Part shown: positions 14,702 to 22,950 of the stretch, piece by piece
Numbering within the stretch: the first letter of the stretch is position 1
Layout: every line of letters begins with the position of its first letter
Source of the DNA: a virus
Virus record (IMG/VR): IMGVR_UViG_3300009506_000117
Span: 1 to 35,126 of that record
DNA length: 35,126 nucleotides
Direction: 5' to 3' (one strand)
Translations under genes and position numbers: made by a program
The notes under the pieces: model-generated
Database searches by the model: none
What the model saw: the letters and a program-made list of their open reading frames with translations, nothing else
What the model was told of the DNA's origin: nothing

Positions 14702-15352
14702 TTACGTCGAAGGTCCGGTCAAGGAGCGTCGATACTGGTTGTTGAACTGAACAACCATGATCTGGGCACCCTCGGAACCAGTTGATGTACCGTTCACGCC
14801 CGGAGGGGCGTATGCGGCATAAACATCAACAATGCGGAATGGCAGCGTAGCCGCAGCGCTTGGAGTCGATGACGCCAAGAACTCAGCAGATCTGCCGCTC
14901 TGGGTATTGCCACTGCCTTGTGAGGTAGAGGCGAATCCGATGTTTTGGCCGATGTTCGATGTGCCCAACACAGCATTGGTCGAACCCATCACAAGGAATT
15001 TCTGTTCCGGGTCGTCAATGATGTAGGCGAAGCCTGGGGCACTCGATCCGACGTTACCGGGAGACTGTGCGCTCCATACCACGCGACCGACATTCGGCTG
15101 GAGGATTTCGCAGCCAGCGAAGATACCGGCGATGGGATCTGTGCCGCCTGTCGAGCCGATGACCGAACCAGATGATGGTAGCGAGATAGAGCCAAAGCCT
15201 GAAGCTGCGCTACTGATACGGACGACATCACCTGTGAAATAGGTGTTTGCGTCACTTGCGAACAGCGTGAGCTTCGTAAGACCGGCGGTGGGTGAAGCAC
15301 CCTCCAGCCGACCGAAGGCTTGGAATCCAAACGGTGAGAAAGTGTTTGCCAT
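14702..15352 (-). CDS. Capsid accessory/decoration protein (216 aa)
   Basis: MANTFSPFGFQAFGRLEGAS opens a Gly/Ser-rich beta protein with LTLFASDANTYFTGDVVRIS, IAGIFAGCEILQPNVGRVVW, FAYIIDDPEQKFLVMGST and IVDVYAAYAP. The DPxAGIFxGCE and DPExxFxVQ-like patterns are found in proteins encoded directly upstream of phage capsid genes. A small beta-barrel is likely, so a capsid vertex or decoration role fits. AAGGGG sits five bases before the ATG. Ordinary spacing to the capsid gene suggests stoichiometric co-expression. Confidence 0.65.
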   Translation of the reverse strand: MANTFSPFGFQAFGRLEGASPTAGLTKLTLFASDANTYFTGDVVRISSAASGFGSISLPSSGSVIGSTGGTDPIAGIFAGCEILQPNVGRVVWSAQSPGNVGSSAPGFAYIIDDPEQKFLVMGSTNAVLGTSNIGQNIGFASTSQGSGNTQSGRSAEFLASSTPSAAATLPFRIVDVYAAYAPPGVNGTSTGSEGAQIMVVQFNNQYRRSLTGPST

Positions 15353-15369
15353 GATGGCCCCTTTCGGTT

Positions 15370-15392
15370 TTGACCATGCGTGTCACGGTCAA
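15370..15392. promoter_or_regulatory. Inverted repeat TTGACC/GGTCAA upstream of the capsid accessory gene
   Basis: TTGACC (15370-15375) and GGTCAA (15387-15392) form a perfect 6-bp dyad with an 11-base centre. On the minus strand the TTGACC resembles a -35 element, but no convincing -10 lies at the right distance. It could be an operator or a weak hairpin in the 109-base gap before 14702-15352. Confidence 0.3.
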
Positions 15393-15431
15393 TCCGCGCG
15401 AGTAACCATCAAGCGCTGATGGGGTAAGCTT

Positions 15432-15465
15432 TGGGAGGCGCTCCCAGAGTCCTATACAGGACTCT
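15432..15465 (-). terminator. Two back-to-back hairpins after the AT-hook gene
   Basis: In the minus direction the TAG stop (15466-15464) runs into AGAGTCCT-loop-AGGACTCT (15465-15446), a perfect 8-bp stem with a 4-base loop. Next to it is TGGGAG-loop-CTCCCA (15446-15432), a 6-bp stem with a 3-base loop. No U-tract follows, so it is either a weak terminator, a pause or an RNA processing/stability element ahead of the highly expressed capsid genes. Confidence 0.5.
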
Positions 15466-16024
15466 ACTTATCAGGAACCTCAATCCGTTCGTAGGATTTT
15501 GAGATCCTATTAGTATTTACAGCCGTTGGATGTCTGGAGTCAAGACTTACTGGAATATCACCGCCTCGCAGAGCCTGCTCCTTAATCATAACCTGCTCGG
15601 TCGCACGGCGACGATCCAATTTTCTGGCTCGCTCACTAAATTCAAGCGGCCTAGCCATTAAAACAAGACCATGAACTGTTATTTCGCCGGGGGCATTTTT
15701 GGGCATAAACATGCCGTTGAACTGGCCGTTAAAGTCATCCTGATGAACCGGAGTCCATCCCTTCTTCTCAAAATCGGCGCGGTGCTGTGGATCCGGCTGG
15801 CCAAATACCTCAGACGTAACCCATTGAAGATCCATGCCCTCAGGAATCAGAGACCGATCAATTCTGAGGCGGTCAGGGGTATCCTCGGTCGTCGCATCGT
15901 AGGTTTCCCAATTTGGCTTTGCCCTCATTTTATATTGCGTTTTAGCCTCGACCTTCGGCTCTACCTTAGGAGGAAGAGGGTTTTTCCGTGGGCGGCCAGG
16001 GCCGCGCTTAACTGGCTGTTCCAT
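15464..16024 (-). CDS. AT-hook phage protein (186 aa)
   Basis: The N-terminus carries KRGPGRPRKNP, a canonical AT-hook (GRP core flanked by basic residues), within a Pro/Lys-rich tail. The rest matches a phage family with DRLRIDRSLIPEGMDLQWVT, VFGQPDPQHRADFEKKGWTP and FMPKNAPGEITVHGLVLMAR. It continues with LRGGDIPVSLDSRHPTAVNT and ends in RISKSYERIEVPD. It lies between the scaffold and capsid genes and may bind packaged DNA or assist assembly. The start overlaps the scaffold stop as TAATG, indicating coupled translation. Function of the family is not established as far as I know. Confidence 0.7.
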   Translation of the reverse strand: MEQPVKRGPGRPRKNPLPPKVEPKVEAKTQYKMRAKPNWETYDATTEDTPDRLRIDRSLIPEGMDLQWVTSEVFGQPDPQHRADFEKKGWTPVHQDDFNGQFNGMFMPKNAPGEITVHGLVLMARPLEFSERARKLDRRRATEQVMIKEQALRGGDIPVSLDSRHPTAVNTNRISKSYERIEVPDK

Positions 16025-16986
16025 TATTGCCCTCCATAAGTTCCATTGGCCTTGGCTTCCGCCAAACGCTGCTTCTGTTTTGCGTATTCAACCTCTGTAA
16101 TACCTGACACCCTGGCCATTTCTTTCTCTTCCCTGGTCAGGGTAATTTTAGTTCCTGGGCGGCTGCCACCAGACGCTGGAACATCACGGCTTACCGGTGC
16201 ACTCATAATAGAGGCCCTCTCGTTCGTCTTTTGTTCTCTCTTATTTTCGCCTGTAATACCAAGCATTTCCTCTATTCTGCCGATTTGTTCGACGGAATAT
16301 GGCTTATACCCCTCGCGCACTGATTCGTGGAAAAAGTAGTTTATCCTGGAATTTTCATACGGATCATTTTTGAATTGAGGATGGGCATTTAGCCATTCGA
16401 CAACATGGGGAGGGAGTTGAGGCTGCTGTTCCTGAGTAGCTCTTTCTGCTGCCTTTTCCTGCCGCCTTAGCTCTTTTTTGTATTCCTTGCGTTTGATGTC
16501 GAGTTCTTCGCGACCACGCCTAAGAACACTAATGTTAGCTTTCGCGTCGGTCAGCCGATCAGTGGCCTGAATTTCTGCCTCGATGTCGCCTTCTGTTTTG
16601 GCCGTCCGAATATCAGATATAGCCTTTTCGGCCTCGGCCTTAGCTGCCGCAATGGCTGCTTTGAGAGCGGTATCTTCCTGATCGAAGGATTCCCGTTCAT
16701 ATTTGGTTATCTTTTTTTCTGCTTTTGCTGCTTTTCGTAGGGCCTCCTCGCGATCACGCATTAACTGCTGACGCTGCAATTCCTCAGAACGCCTAATTTC
16801 CTCGATCTGTTTACGCAATGCCTCATCGGCATCACCATCTGCGGCAACCGGCTTTTCAGGCTCCGCTATCTCTATTTCTGGTTCCTCAACAGGCTCTGGA
16901 GATGCTGATTTTAACTCATCATCTTCCACCTCTGGTGAGGTGGCCTGGACTTGGGGCTTTTCCTGAACTGGGCGCAATCTTGGCAT
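16024..16986 (-). CDS. Capsid scaffolding-like coiled-coil protein (320 aa)
   Basis: The protein is acidic and Pro/Glu-rich up to about residue 55. A long predicted coiled coil then runs to about residue 185 (DEALRKQIEEIRRSEELQRQ, ALKAAIAAAKAEAEKAISDI, RQEKAAERATQEQQ). A compact domain follows (PPHVVEWLNAHPQFKNDPYE, INYFFHESVREGYKPYSVEQ, IGRIEEMLGIT), and then a disordered tail with EKEMARVSGITEVEYAKQKQ. The VVEWLNAHPQF...INYFFHESVREGYKP pattern is common in phage proteins encoded just upstream of capsid genes. Shape and position argue for a scaffold. Confidence 0.7.
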   Translation of the reverse strand: MPRLRPVQEKPQVQATSPEVEDDELKSASPEPVEEPEIEIAEPEKPVAADGDADEALRKQIEEIRRSEELQRQQLMRDREEALRKAAKAEKKITKYERESFDQEDTALKAAIAAAKAEAEKAISDIRTAKTEGDIEAEIQATDRLTDAKANISVLRRGREELDIKRKEYKKELRRQEKAAERATQEQQPQLPPHVVEWLNAHPQFKNDPYENSRINYFFHESVREGYKPYSVEQIGRIEEMLGITGENKREQKTNERASIMSAPVSRDVPASGGSRPGTKITLTREEKEMARVSGITEVEYAKQKQRLAEAKANGTYGGQ

Positions 16987-16996
16987 TTATGCCTCC

Positions 16997-17410
16997 CTAA
17001 AACACAATATTCGGGTTATCGACCACCATGCGGATATTAACATCTCGTACTATCCGACACGGGCAACCATTAACCTGAACACTCCAGGCATCACCGACCT
17101 TGTACACACACCAATCTCCTGGAGCGGCTACGTTTCCATGAAAGCTATACTCAGGAGTATCGGCAAATGCGTCCGGAGCAAGCTTGAGAACTAGGCCAAC
17201 CTTACCCTGCCACACATCTTCTTGGACATTCAGATCAGGGCGAATAATCCCGCCACTTGTCTTTTCGGGTCGAATATAGGTTCCAATAAGGACCACATCC
17301 CCCAAAAGACGGACGCCAGAAAGATCACCAGCAGCATCTAAAATCGCCTTCTTCGGGTCGGTAGAGGATGCAATCCTGCTAATTGCCGCGTGAGGAATAA
17401 CTACGCTCAT
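16997..17410 (-). CDS. GroES-like co-chaperonin (137 aa)
   Basis: Residues about 34-80 read LLGDVVLIGTYIRPEKTSGG, then IIRPDLNVQEDVWQGKVGLV. This corresponds to the Cpn10 core (VLVxxxxxExxTxGGIxxPDxxxxxxxxGxVxAVG), including the mobile-loop GGI that docks to GroEL. The second half has the barrel strands GDWCVYKVGDAWSVQVNGCP and ends RDVNIRMVVDNP. Phages such as T4 (gp31) and others encode GroES substitutes that help fold their coat protein. The location in the head operon, upstream of scaffold and capsid, fits that job. It overlaps the preceding gene by four bases. Confidence 0.75.
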   Translation of the reverse strand: MSVVIPHAAISRIASSTDPKKAILDAAGDLSGVRLLGDVVLIGTYIRPEKTSGGIIRPDLNVQEDVWQGKVGLVLKLAPDAFADTPEYSFHGNVAAPGDWCVYKVGDAWSVQVNGCPCRIVRDVNIRMVVDNPNIVF

Positions 17411-17595
17411 TCTGATTCCTTTTCTACTTCATCACATAGGCCAAGACAGGCTTTTAATCCGGCTATGTAACCAGCAGCGTATTTGTATTCCTCGTAGTTT
17501 TTCAAGGCCCCATTCGCTATTTGTTCACTGTACTTACCTATTTCCTCTCCAACCTTCTGCTCCAAGGCGGAGTGGAATCTGGTTTTTACGATCAT
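17407..17595 (-). CDS. Small helical hypothetical protein (62 aa)
   Basis: MIVKTRFHSALEQKVGEEIG, then KYSEQIANGALKNYEEYKYA and AGYIAGLKACLGLCDEVEKE form two or three predicted helices. A DYxxYKYxxGYIxGL-type pattern is seen in small phage proteins encoded near the co-chaperonin or portal genes. It overlaps both neighbours by four bases (ATGA junctions), so it is translated together with them. Function is unknown. Confidence 0.6.
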   Translation of the reverse strand: MIVKTRFHSALEQKVGEEIGKYSEQIANGALKNYEEYKYAAGYIAGLKACLGLCDEVEKESE

Positions 17596-18113
17596 TTAGA
17601 CTTGGCCCTCCTGCCATAAGCCTTGATTTTATCGAGGCGGCCTACGCCGGTCTCGCTTCCACCGCGCATTTTAACGCGGCCACCGCGCTTCATCGGGCCA
17701 CCCATTGGGAGCTTAGGCGGCAACCCTGGCGGCAACCCCGGAGGCCCCATGCCGCCACCGACGGGAGGAGCAGGCGGCATCGGAATGGAGGGGCCACCGG
17801 GCATCACGCCTTCTTCGCCGGGAGGAGTTTTGCGACTATCTGGCGTGACAATCGCAATATTAACAGTATTTCCATCTTTACGCGACCGCTTCTTTGCTAC
17901 CCCGCCGCGAGCGTATTTATCCAGCCTGCCACCGGCCTTCTTACCGTGGACACCGGTTTCCTTCTTCTCGTGTTCAGCAAGCATCTTCTTAAATAGCTTG
18001 CGATCCTCAGCCTCATCCGGATGAGCGGACCCGCCCTTCGCGTGACCGAGAATGCGGCCAACTCGCTTACTGCTGGCCGAACTAGCGCGATGTTCTTGAT
18101 ATGGGTGAGCCAT
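17592..18113 (-). CDS. Basic Gly/Pro-rich virion protein (173 aa)
   Basis: The N-terminal half is highly charged (RRVxxIL-like helix, DEAEDRKLFKKMLAEHEKKE). The middle has repeated PP and GG runs (GGGMGPPGLPPGLPPKLPMG), and the C-terminus carries KRGGRVKMRGGSETGVGRLD and ends KAYGRRAKSK. Motifs KRGGRV, GGRLDKYARGG and GRLDK recur in 12698-12922 and 18286-18720. It is probably disordered and bound to DNA or to the inner head. It lies between the 55-residue gene and 17407-17595, with a four-base overlap to the latter. Confidence 0.6.
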   Translation of the reverse strand: MAHPYQEHRASSASSKRVGRILGHAKGGSAHPDEAEDRKLFKKMLAEHEKKETGVHGKKAGGRLDKYARGGVAKKRSRKDGNTVNIAIVTPDSRKTPPGEEGVMPGGPSIPMPPAPPVGGGMGPPGLPPGLPPKLPMGGPMKRGGRVKMRGGSETGVGRLDKIKAYGRRAKSK

Positions 18114-18115
18114 GA

Positions 18116-18283
18116 CTACAACCCCTTTCCTTTTCTCCAGGCATTTCCCTTGTCAAAATCAGGGCGCTTGGTGCCATCCGATCTCAACCAGCTATCGACT
18201 GAGACATCATTATCATACTTAGGACCATGCTTGTCCTCTGGGCATTGTGGCTCAGTAGTTTCAAGAATTTTTTCCGTTGCCAT
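18116..18283 (-). CDS. Small conserved phage protein (55 aa)
   Basis: An ATG at 18283 opens a 55-codon frame ending TAG at 18118-18116. It reads MATEKILETTEPQCPEDKHG, then PKYDNDVSVDSWLRSDGTKR, ending PDFDKGNAWRKGKGL. Cys-Pro-x-Asp...GPKY and SWLRxxGTxRPxFD are typical of a small phage protein found near portal genes. The start is two bases after the upstream TAG with AAAGG nearby, and the stop is two bases from the next ATG. The frame exactly fills the gap between its neighbours. Confidence 0.6.
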   Translation of the reverse strand: MATEKILETTEPQCPEDKHGPKYDNDVSVDSWLRSDGTKRPDFDKGNAWRKGKGL

Positions 18284-18285
18284 GG

Positions 18286-18720
18286 CTATTTACCTTTCTT
18301 CACGCGCCCGCCGCGCTTGATGCCAGTTGGCGGCATGGCTCCAACAGGAGGAGTAGGACGCGCAGCTATTCTTGCCGCCCGCCTAGCCTGCATATTTTGA
18401 GCAGCATTTGCTCTCATTGCCTGCATCGCGGCTTGCCGCTGGGCTAAATTCTGCTGAATCTGAGCCGCGCCAGCCTGTTGCGCAGCCGGTGGCATCCCGG
18501 TAGGCATCACAGGATTGGATGGAAGCTGAGGTGCGCCAACGAATGTCGGCGGCCTAGCAATCGTTGGAGTGGGGAATGTCCCGCCAGCCTGCATTTGATA
18601 CTTGCCACGCAGATTCTGCCCCATGACGGAATGGCCATGCTTTGATTGCTGGTCGATATTTCCATATCGCTTCTGCGCTGTAGCGCGACCAGCCTCATCC
18701 ATCGACTGAATCTTTTTCAT
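18286..18720 (-). CDS. Pro/Gln/Ala-rich virion protein with C-terminal KRGGRV (144 aa)
   Basis: It starts MKKIQSMDEAGRATAQKRYG and has a Pro-rich central region (PTPTIARPPTFVGAPQLPSN). A Gln/Ala-rich helix follows (QIQQNLAQRQAAMQAMRANA), and it ends IKRGGRVKKGK. The terminal KRGGRV motif is shared with two other small basic proteins of this module. It overlaps the portal stop by four bases (ATGA), implying coupled synthesis with the portal. The protein is likely a head-internal or portal-associated component. Confidence 0.6.
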   Translation of the reverse strand: MKKIQSMDEAGRATAQKRYGNIDQQSKHGHSVMGQNLRGKYQMQAGGTFPTPTIARPPTFVGAPQLPSNPVMPTGMPPAAQQAGAAQIQQNLAQRQAAMQAMRANAAQNMQARRAARIAARPTPPVGAMPPTGIKRGGRVKKGK

Positions 18721-21206
18721 GGCTTTTCCTTCTTCGGTTTTGGCTTAGCCGTTTTCTTTACAGAGGCCATCTGCTTGGCTGCCTCAAGCTTGGCCTGATG
18801 AAGCTCGCGCATATGCTCCATCTTTAATCTATGTTCCTCAGCGGCGCGATCCATCTCGGCATTATGCCGCTCGCGCTCCATATTAAGCTCATGCTCTGTT
18901 TTAACCCTGCCGCCGTGCATTTCATGCTGCGTGGCAATAGCATCAGACTGTAACTTGTGAGCCTTTTCTGCCCGATCTCCTGCAACTTTATGGGCCGCGA
19001 TAAATTGTTCCTTTCGCATTTCATGTTGAGCAAGCGCGGCATCCCTAGCAGCATCATGAGCGTGAATGATTTTCTCCTGCTCTAGCCTCAGCTTCTGAAG
19101 CTCGATCTTCATTGCCTCGATTTTTTCTCTGGACTCACGATCCTTAGCTTTATCAGCAAGCTGCGCAGCAAGCTGGGCGGCCTTGATCTTGGTTTCGAGG
19201 GCGGAGATCGCATTCTCCTGCTCCTGCATCCTGGTTTTGGCACTGATAGCCTCCATGCGAGGATCTGGCGGCGGCTGCGCCGGAGTCGGCCTGAATAGAC
19301 CTTGCGGGTCGATACCGGCGATACTCAACACTCTCATATCGACAGCTACCGGATCGTAAAGATCCTGGCTCTGCTGCTGTAACGTCTTGATGATTGTTGC
19401 CTTGGCTATCCGATGAAGCATGGTTGGGTTGTTAGGATCGGCAACCGGAACCAGCGAGCAATTATCAAGTGCCTTAACGAATTGGTCTTTCTGCCATTGG
19501 ATAGATGTATTCTTATTATTGCGTAGAAATGCGTCTGGATCTTCCCTAAATCGCTCCTTGAGAAGCTTGAACTCCTCGGCTTGCGCTGCGTGTAGGCGCT
19601 TATGCGCGGAATCCAGCACTTTGCTGGCCTGCTCGATCAGAGCCAATGTAGTTCCCACTGGGGCATCCTGCTTGCCCTCGCCAACCGTAATGCTGCCGGT
19701 AGCTGCAAGCCTCTGGCCAACCTCTTCGATATGGGTGATGAAAGCTGTAAATGCTGGCCCAGGCTCCTTATATGGCAGCGGCATAACGGCATCGCGAATG
19801 CTTTGCTGAGCGCCAATATCCAGTCCCTGACCACCTGATGGCGGAATCCGGAACTGATTGGTGTTCTGTCGGCCAGCACCTTTAGCGTAGAGAAATCCTG
19901 GGAAATTTGCGAACATCCCAGCGTCGAGCATTTCCCGCCATGCTGCGGTCAACGCATTTGCTGTATTCCCAAGGAGATGGATGAATCCAAGACCATAGAA
20001 TCCAAGACCACGAATGAACGGGAATTGGACAAAGAATTGCTTGGCTAGGCAATGCTTATCATCCTCTTTCCAGTTACGCCTGACATCGAGAACTTCCCTG
20101 CTCTCTCGCGCAATAGTCACACGGTAAGGAAGCGGAAGGCCCTTTCCCTTGAGATCATTTGGGGCAAACTCATCTAGATCTAGCTCGCAGTAAACTTCGA
20201 GGATCTCGTAATCCATATCCTCTGGGCGCTGCACATTTGAGCGAATGCCCTCGACTTCTTCCTTTTTCTTGTCTACGGCGTTTTGTTGAAGCGGTACGGG
20301 TTGAGTTAAATCAACGTCTCGATACGCCCCGATAATCTGCATCCGGCGAAGAATTGATTTTCGCATACGGATGCGATGAGTAATACGTCCGCTATTCTGC
20401 AAGTCAGTCGCATGATTAGAGACGATTAGATCTTCGGCGTCGATGCTTTCTGAAACCGGCCTGCGCCGTAATGGGCAATTATATACTTTCTTAAATCCAT
20501 CTCCGCCAAAACCGACATAAAATAGCATGCGGTCGGTATCCGGAATGTATTCTGTCGCTATCGCAGTTAGATAATGATTTAGATCTTTCTCTAGTGCCTG
20601 CGCCTCAATATCAATGGATTGCAGGCTTTCCTGCAATTCTTGCTTAGCGTTTGTCTGCTGATTTACTTCAGGAGGCTTAGGTGGAGTGTCGTTTCTTACC
20701 TTTACTGGACCGGCGGCTGGCAGCAATTCAGCCCTGGCTGTAGCCTGAAATGCTACGGTTGATTCGATCAACAGCGGATGCCGAACAACGGACATGCCCT
20801 CTAGCGGGGCAGAACTATTACCGGCATCGGTTCTTGGCTGTTCAAGCTTGATTCCTAAGAGGCTTATTCCTCTCGCTCGCGTATCCAGCCACTCCTGCCG
20901 CGATTGTTCGTCGCGCTGTATTCCTTCCAATAAATCAGAAGCTATGGATGAAAGCTTCTCATCGCTCATGTGAAGGGCGAGATTCTCGCTGAATCCCTTT
21001 TCTCCTTCACTGATTTCAGGCTGTGGATTAAAATCTATAGTTACTGAACCATCGGGATGGGCGATTTTCATCGCCCCATCCTCAAATGAGACTCCTATAT
21101 TATTTTCTGTTTGTTCAGTGTTTGTTCCACCAACAAGAGACAGGCGCGGGGGAGTAGCCTGCGGGAACGGCTCGTTTAGCGGAATGCTGTTAGATCTTGG
21201 AGCCAT
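18717..21206 (-). CDS. Portal protein with long C-terminal coiled coil (829 aa)
   Basis: The central region has portal features: PLEGMSVVRHPLLIESTVAF, DTDRMLFYVGFGGDGFKKVY, ESIDAEDLIVSNHATDLQNS and a wing region with DYEILEVYCELDLDEF. The clip and stem region reads RGLGFYGLGFIHLLGNTANA with LTAAWREMLDAGMFANFPGF, then VGTTLALIEQASKVLDSAHK. SExxxAEDLIV and GTTLALIEQ are frequent in portals of short-tailed and SU10-like phages. From about residue 640 to 810 the chain is one long, charged, His-rich coiled coil, ending in a Lys/Pro tail. It forms the dodecameric DNA gate and follows terL directly, the standard order. Confidence 0.88.
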   Translation of the reverse strand: MAPRSNSIPLNEPFPQATPPRLSLVGGTNTEQTENNIGVSFEDGAMKIAHPDGSVTIDFNPQPEISEGEKGFSENLALHMSDEKLSSIASDLLEGIQRDEQSRQEWLDTRARGISLLGIKLEQPRTDAGNSSAPLEGMSVVRHPLLIESTVAFQATARAELLPAAGPVKVRNDTPPKPPEVNQQTNAKQELQESLQSIDIEAQALEKDLNHYLTAIATEYIPDTDRMLFYVGFGGDGFKKVYNCPLRRRPVSESIDAEDLIVSNHATDLQNSGRITHRIRMRKSILRRMQIIGAYRDVDLTQPVPLQQNAVDKKKEEVEGIRSNVQRPEDMDYEILEVYCELDLDEFAPNDLKGKGLPLPYRVTIARESREVLDVRRNWKEDDKHCLAKQFFVQFPFIRGLGFYGLGFIHLLGNTANALTAAWREMLDAGMFANFPGFLYAKGAGRQNTNQFRIPPSGGQGLDIGAQQSIRDAVMPLPYKEPGPAFTAFITHIEEVGQRLAATGSITVGEGKQDAPVGTTLALIEQASKVLDSAHKRLHAAQAEEFKLLKERFREDPDAFLRNNKNTSIQWQKDQFVKALDNCSLVPVADPNNPTMLHRIAKATIIKTLQQQSQDLYDPVAVDMRVLSIAGIDPQGLFRPTPAQPPPDPRMEAISAKTRMQEQENAISALETKIKAAQLAAQLADKAKDRESREKIEAMKIELQKLRLEQEKIIHAHDAARDAALAQHEMRKEQFIAAHKVAGDRAEKAHKLQSDAIATQHEMHGGRVKTEHELNMERERHNAEMDRAAEEHRLKMEHMRELHQAKLEAAKQMASVKKTAKPKPKKEKP

Positions 21207-21215
21207 TCGCTGTCA

Positions 21216-22949
21216 TCAGCACGGGTATAGAGGAGAGGACGCGTTAGGTGATTTATATCGCATTTCCTCTTCTACTTCTATCGTATACTCCGTTCTCTTC
21301 AACGCAAAGCCAGAATCCCTTAAGAAACGCAAAGCCTGGGATGTGGAATCTACAAGGTCGTCATGTGAACCGCGCGGGAAGATGGCACATTGGTTGATGA
21401 CAACATCGGCCCAAACCTTGTTGGGGGCGAAGATCATCTTATCGGAAAAGAGATGCTGGATGGCGTGAACGCGGGCAACCTTGTCGCCATACTGCTTGGG
21501 GTCGATTAGATCCACCCCAAATCTACCGGTGCCACGGAATAGACGGTGGAGTTCCTGGCCAACCGATAACCCGCTGGCCTTTGACTCGATCAGCAACCGG
21601 TCAACTGCGAATCTAGGCTCCCCAATACGGTCGCTGATACGCGGGGTGTCAACCGTGCAACTCTCTATAACCCTTTGAATTAAATCATTAAATTCTAATC
21701 TGCCTTGCCAAGCATGCATTAATACAATCCTTGGGCTACCACTAACACCTCTTGCAACCTGCGGTGTATCTCTTGGCATCCAGAGGGCTTCTGTTCCCAT
21801 TTCGTTCGCGTTTAGATCCTCTCTAAATACCCCCCAGATGGTCAGGGCGGAGGCATCGTTTTCCTCTTTCGCGGTATAGGCGGTATCCAGGGAAGCCAGA
21901 ATGAAATCGAGAGGTGGGTACTTATCCTCTTTCCAAAGCTGCCAAAAATCGCGCTTTATGATAGACCCGCCACGCGGTTCCGGATCTTGCTGATACTGAC
22001 CGGACCATGCGTATGGCCCCTTATCCCGCCGTAATTCCTCACACACCTTGATCGGGAATCGCTCCGGCCACGCGATCTGGCCATCCTCGATTCTAGGATC
22101 TTCCCAGAAATAATTATCGTCCGTTACCTCGTTAACCTCTTCACCTATAAAGGATTTTATGACCGGCTTGCCGTCATCTATGGTGTAGCCGTTAACGTGG
22201 TGGGACGGCAGGTAATACATGGGGATACAGAGGTGTGTGTATCCCATCTCCCGCGCCAGGGCGGTGCCGCTGACATCATCCTCATGAGTGCGCTGCTGGA
22301 TAACGACTATGGCAGATTCGGACTGATTGTTGAGTCGGTCAGGAATAATTTCCGTGAACCACATATTTATGGTGTCACGAACTACCTCAGATTCCATATC
22401 TTTTGGGTTATTAGGGTCGTCAATGATAACGCGGTCTGCCCGCTCGCCAGTACCGATACCGCTGACTGAGGTGGCAAGCTTCCAACCGGTTTGGTCGTTG
22501 GCGAATTTGATCTTGGTGAACTGCTCGTTCGAGATCCTAAACCGCTCCCCCCACAGCTTTTTGTAGCGGTCGCTGATAACCACGTTCCGACAGCGCATAT
22601 TATCGCGCTCAGTCAGATGGTTAGAATAGGCCGCACACATATAGCGCATCCATGGCCTATTCCTTGGCCCCCACTCCCATGCTGGCCAAAATACGTCCGT
22701 CATCAATGACTTAGTAAATCCCGGCGGGACGTTTATGAGTAAGCGGCGGATATATCCATCCGTTACCGCCTCCAGATGCTCGGCTATCGCTTCGAGTGCC
22801 CAGCCGCGAATGAATGGAATTGCCGGTTCGACTACCGGCCAAACATACTGGGCGAAATCGAGTAGGCTTGATTCGTATTTTTTCTGCTCAAGCAGCTTTC
22901 CGATCTGCCTGTACGCTTTGTACGTCTGCTTGACGATTAAATGATTCAT
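21216..22949 (-). CDS. terL: Terminase large subunit (577 aa)
   Basis: An ATPase domain is visible with a Walker A-like NVPPGFTKS at about residues 73-81, Walker B RVIIDD at about 173-178 and a GIGTGERADR stretch just before it. The C-terminal nuclease domain shows the RuvC-like acidic positions in ASLDTAYT, LIESKASG and HDDLVDSTSQAL. It pumps DNA into the capsid and cuts concatemers. The start at 22949 is chosen over 23003 because AGGA lies six bases upstream and the extra 18 residues would come from the regulatory dyad. No small terminase is adjacent. Confidence 0.92.
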   Translation of the reverse strand: MNHLIVKQTYKAYRQIGKLLEQKKYESSLLDFAQYVWPVVEPAIPFIRGWALEAIAEHLEAVTDGYIRRLLINVPPGFTKSLMTDVFWPAWEWGPRNRPWMRYMCAAYSNHLTERDNMRCRNVVISDRYKKLWGERFRISNEQFTKIKFANDQTGWKLATSVSGIGTGERADRVIIDDPNNPKDMESEVVRDTINMWFTEIIPDRLNNQSESAIVVIQQRTHEDDVSGTALAREMGYTHLCIPMYYLPSHHVNGYTIDDGKPVIKSFIGEEVNEVTDDNYFWEDPRIEDGQIAWPERFPIKVCEELRRDKGPYAWSGQYQQDPEPRGGSIIKRDFWQLWKEDKYPPLDFILASLDTAYTAKEENDASALTIWGVFREDLNANEMGTEALWMPRDTPQVARGVSGSPRIVLMHAWQGRLEFNDLIQRVIESCTVDTPRISDRIGEPRFAVDRLLIESKASGLSVGQELHRLFRGTGRFGVDLIDPKQYGDKVARVHAIQHLFSDKMIFAPNKVWADVVINQCAIFPRGSHDDLVDSTSQALRFLRDSGFALKRTEYTIEVEEEMRYKSPNASSPLYPC

Positions 22950-22950
22950 A

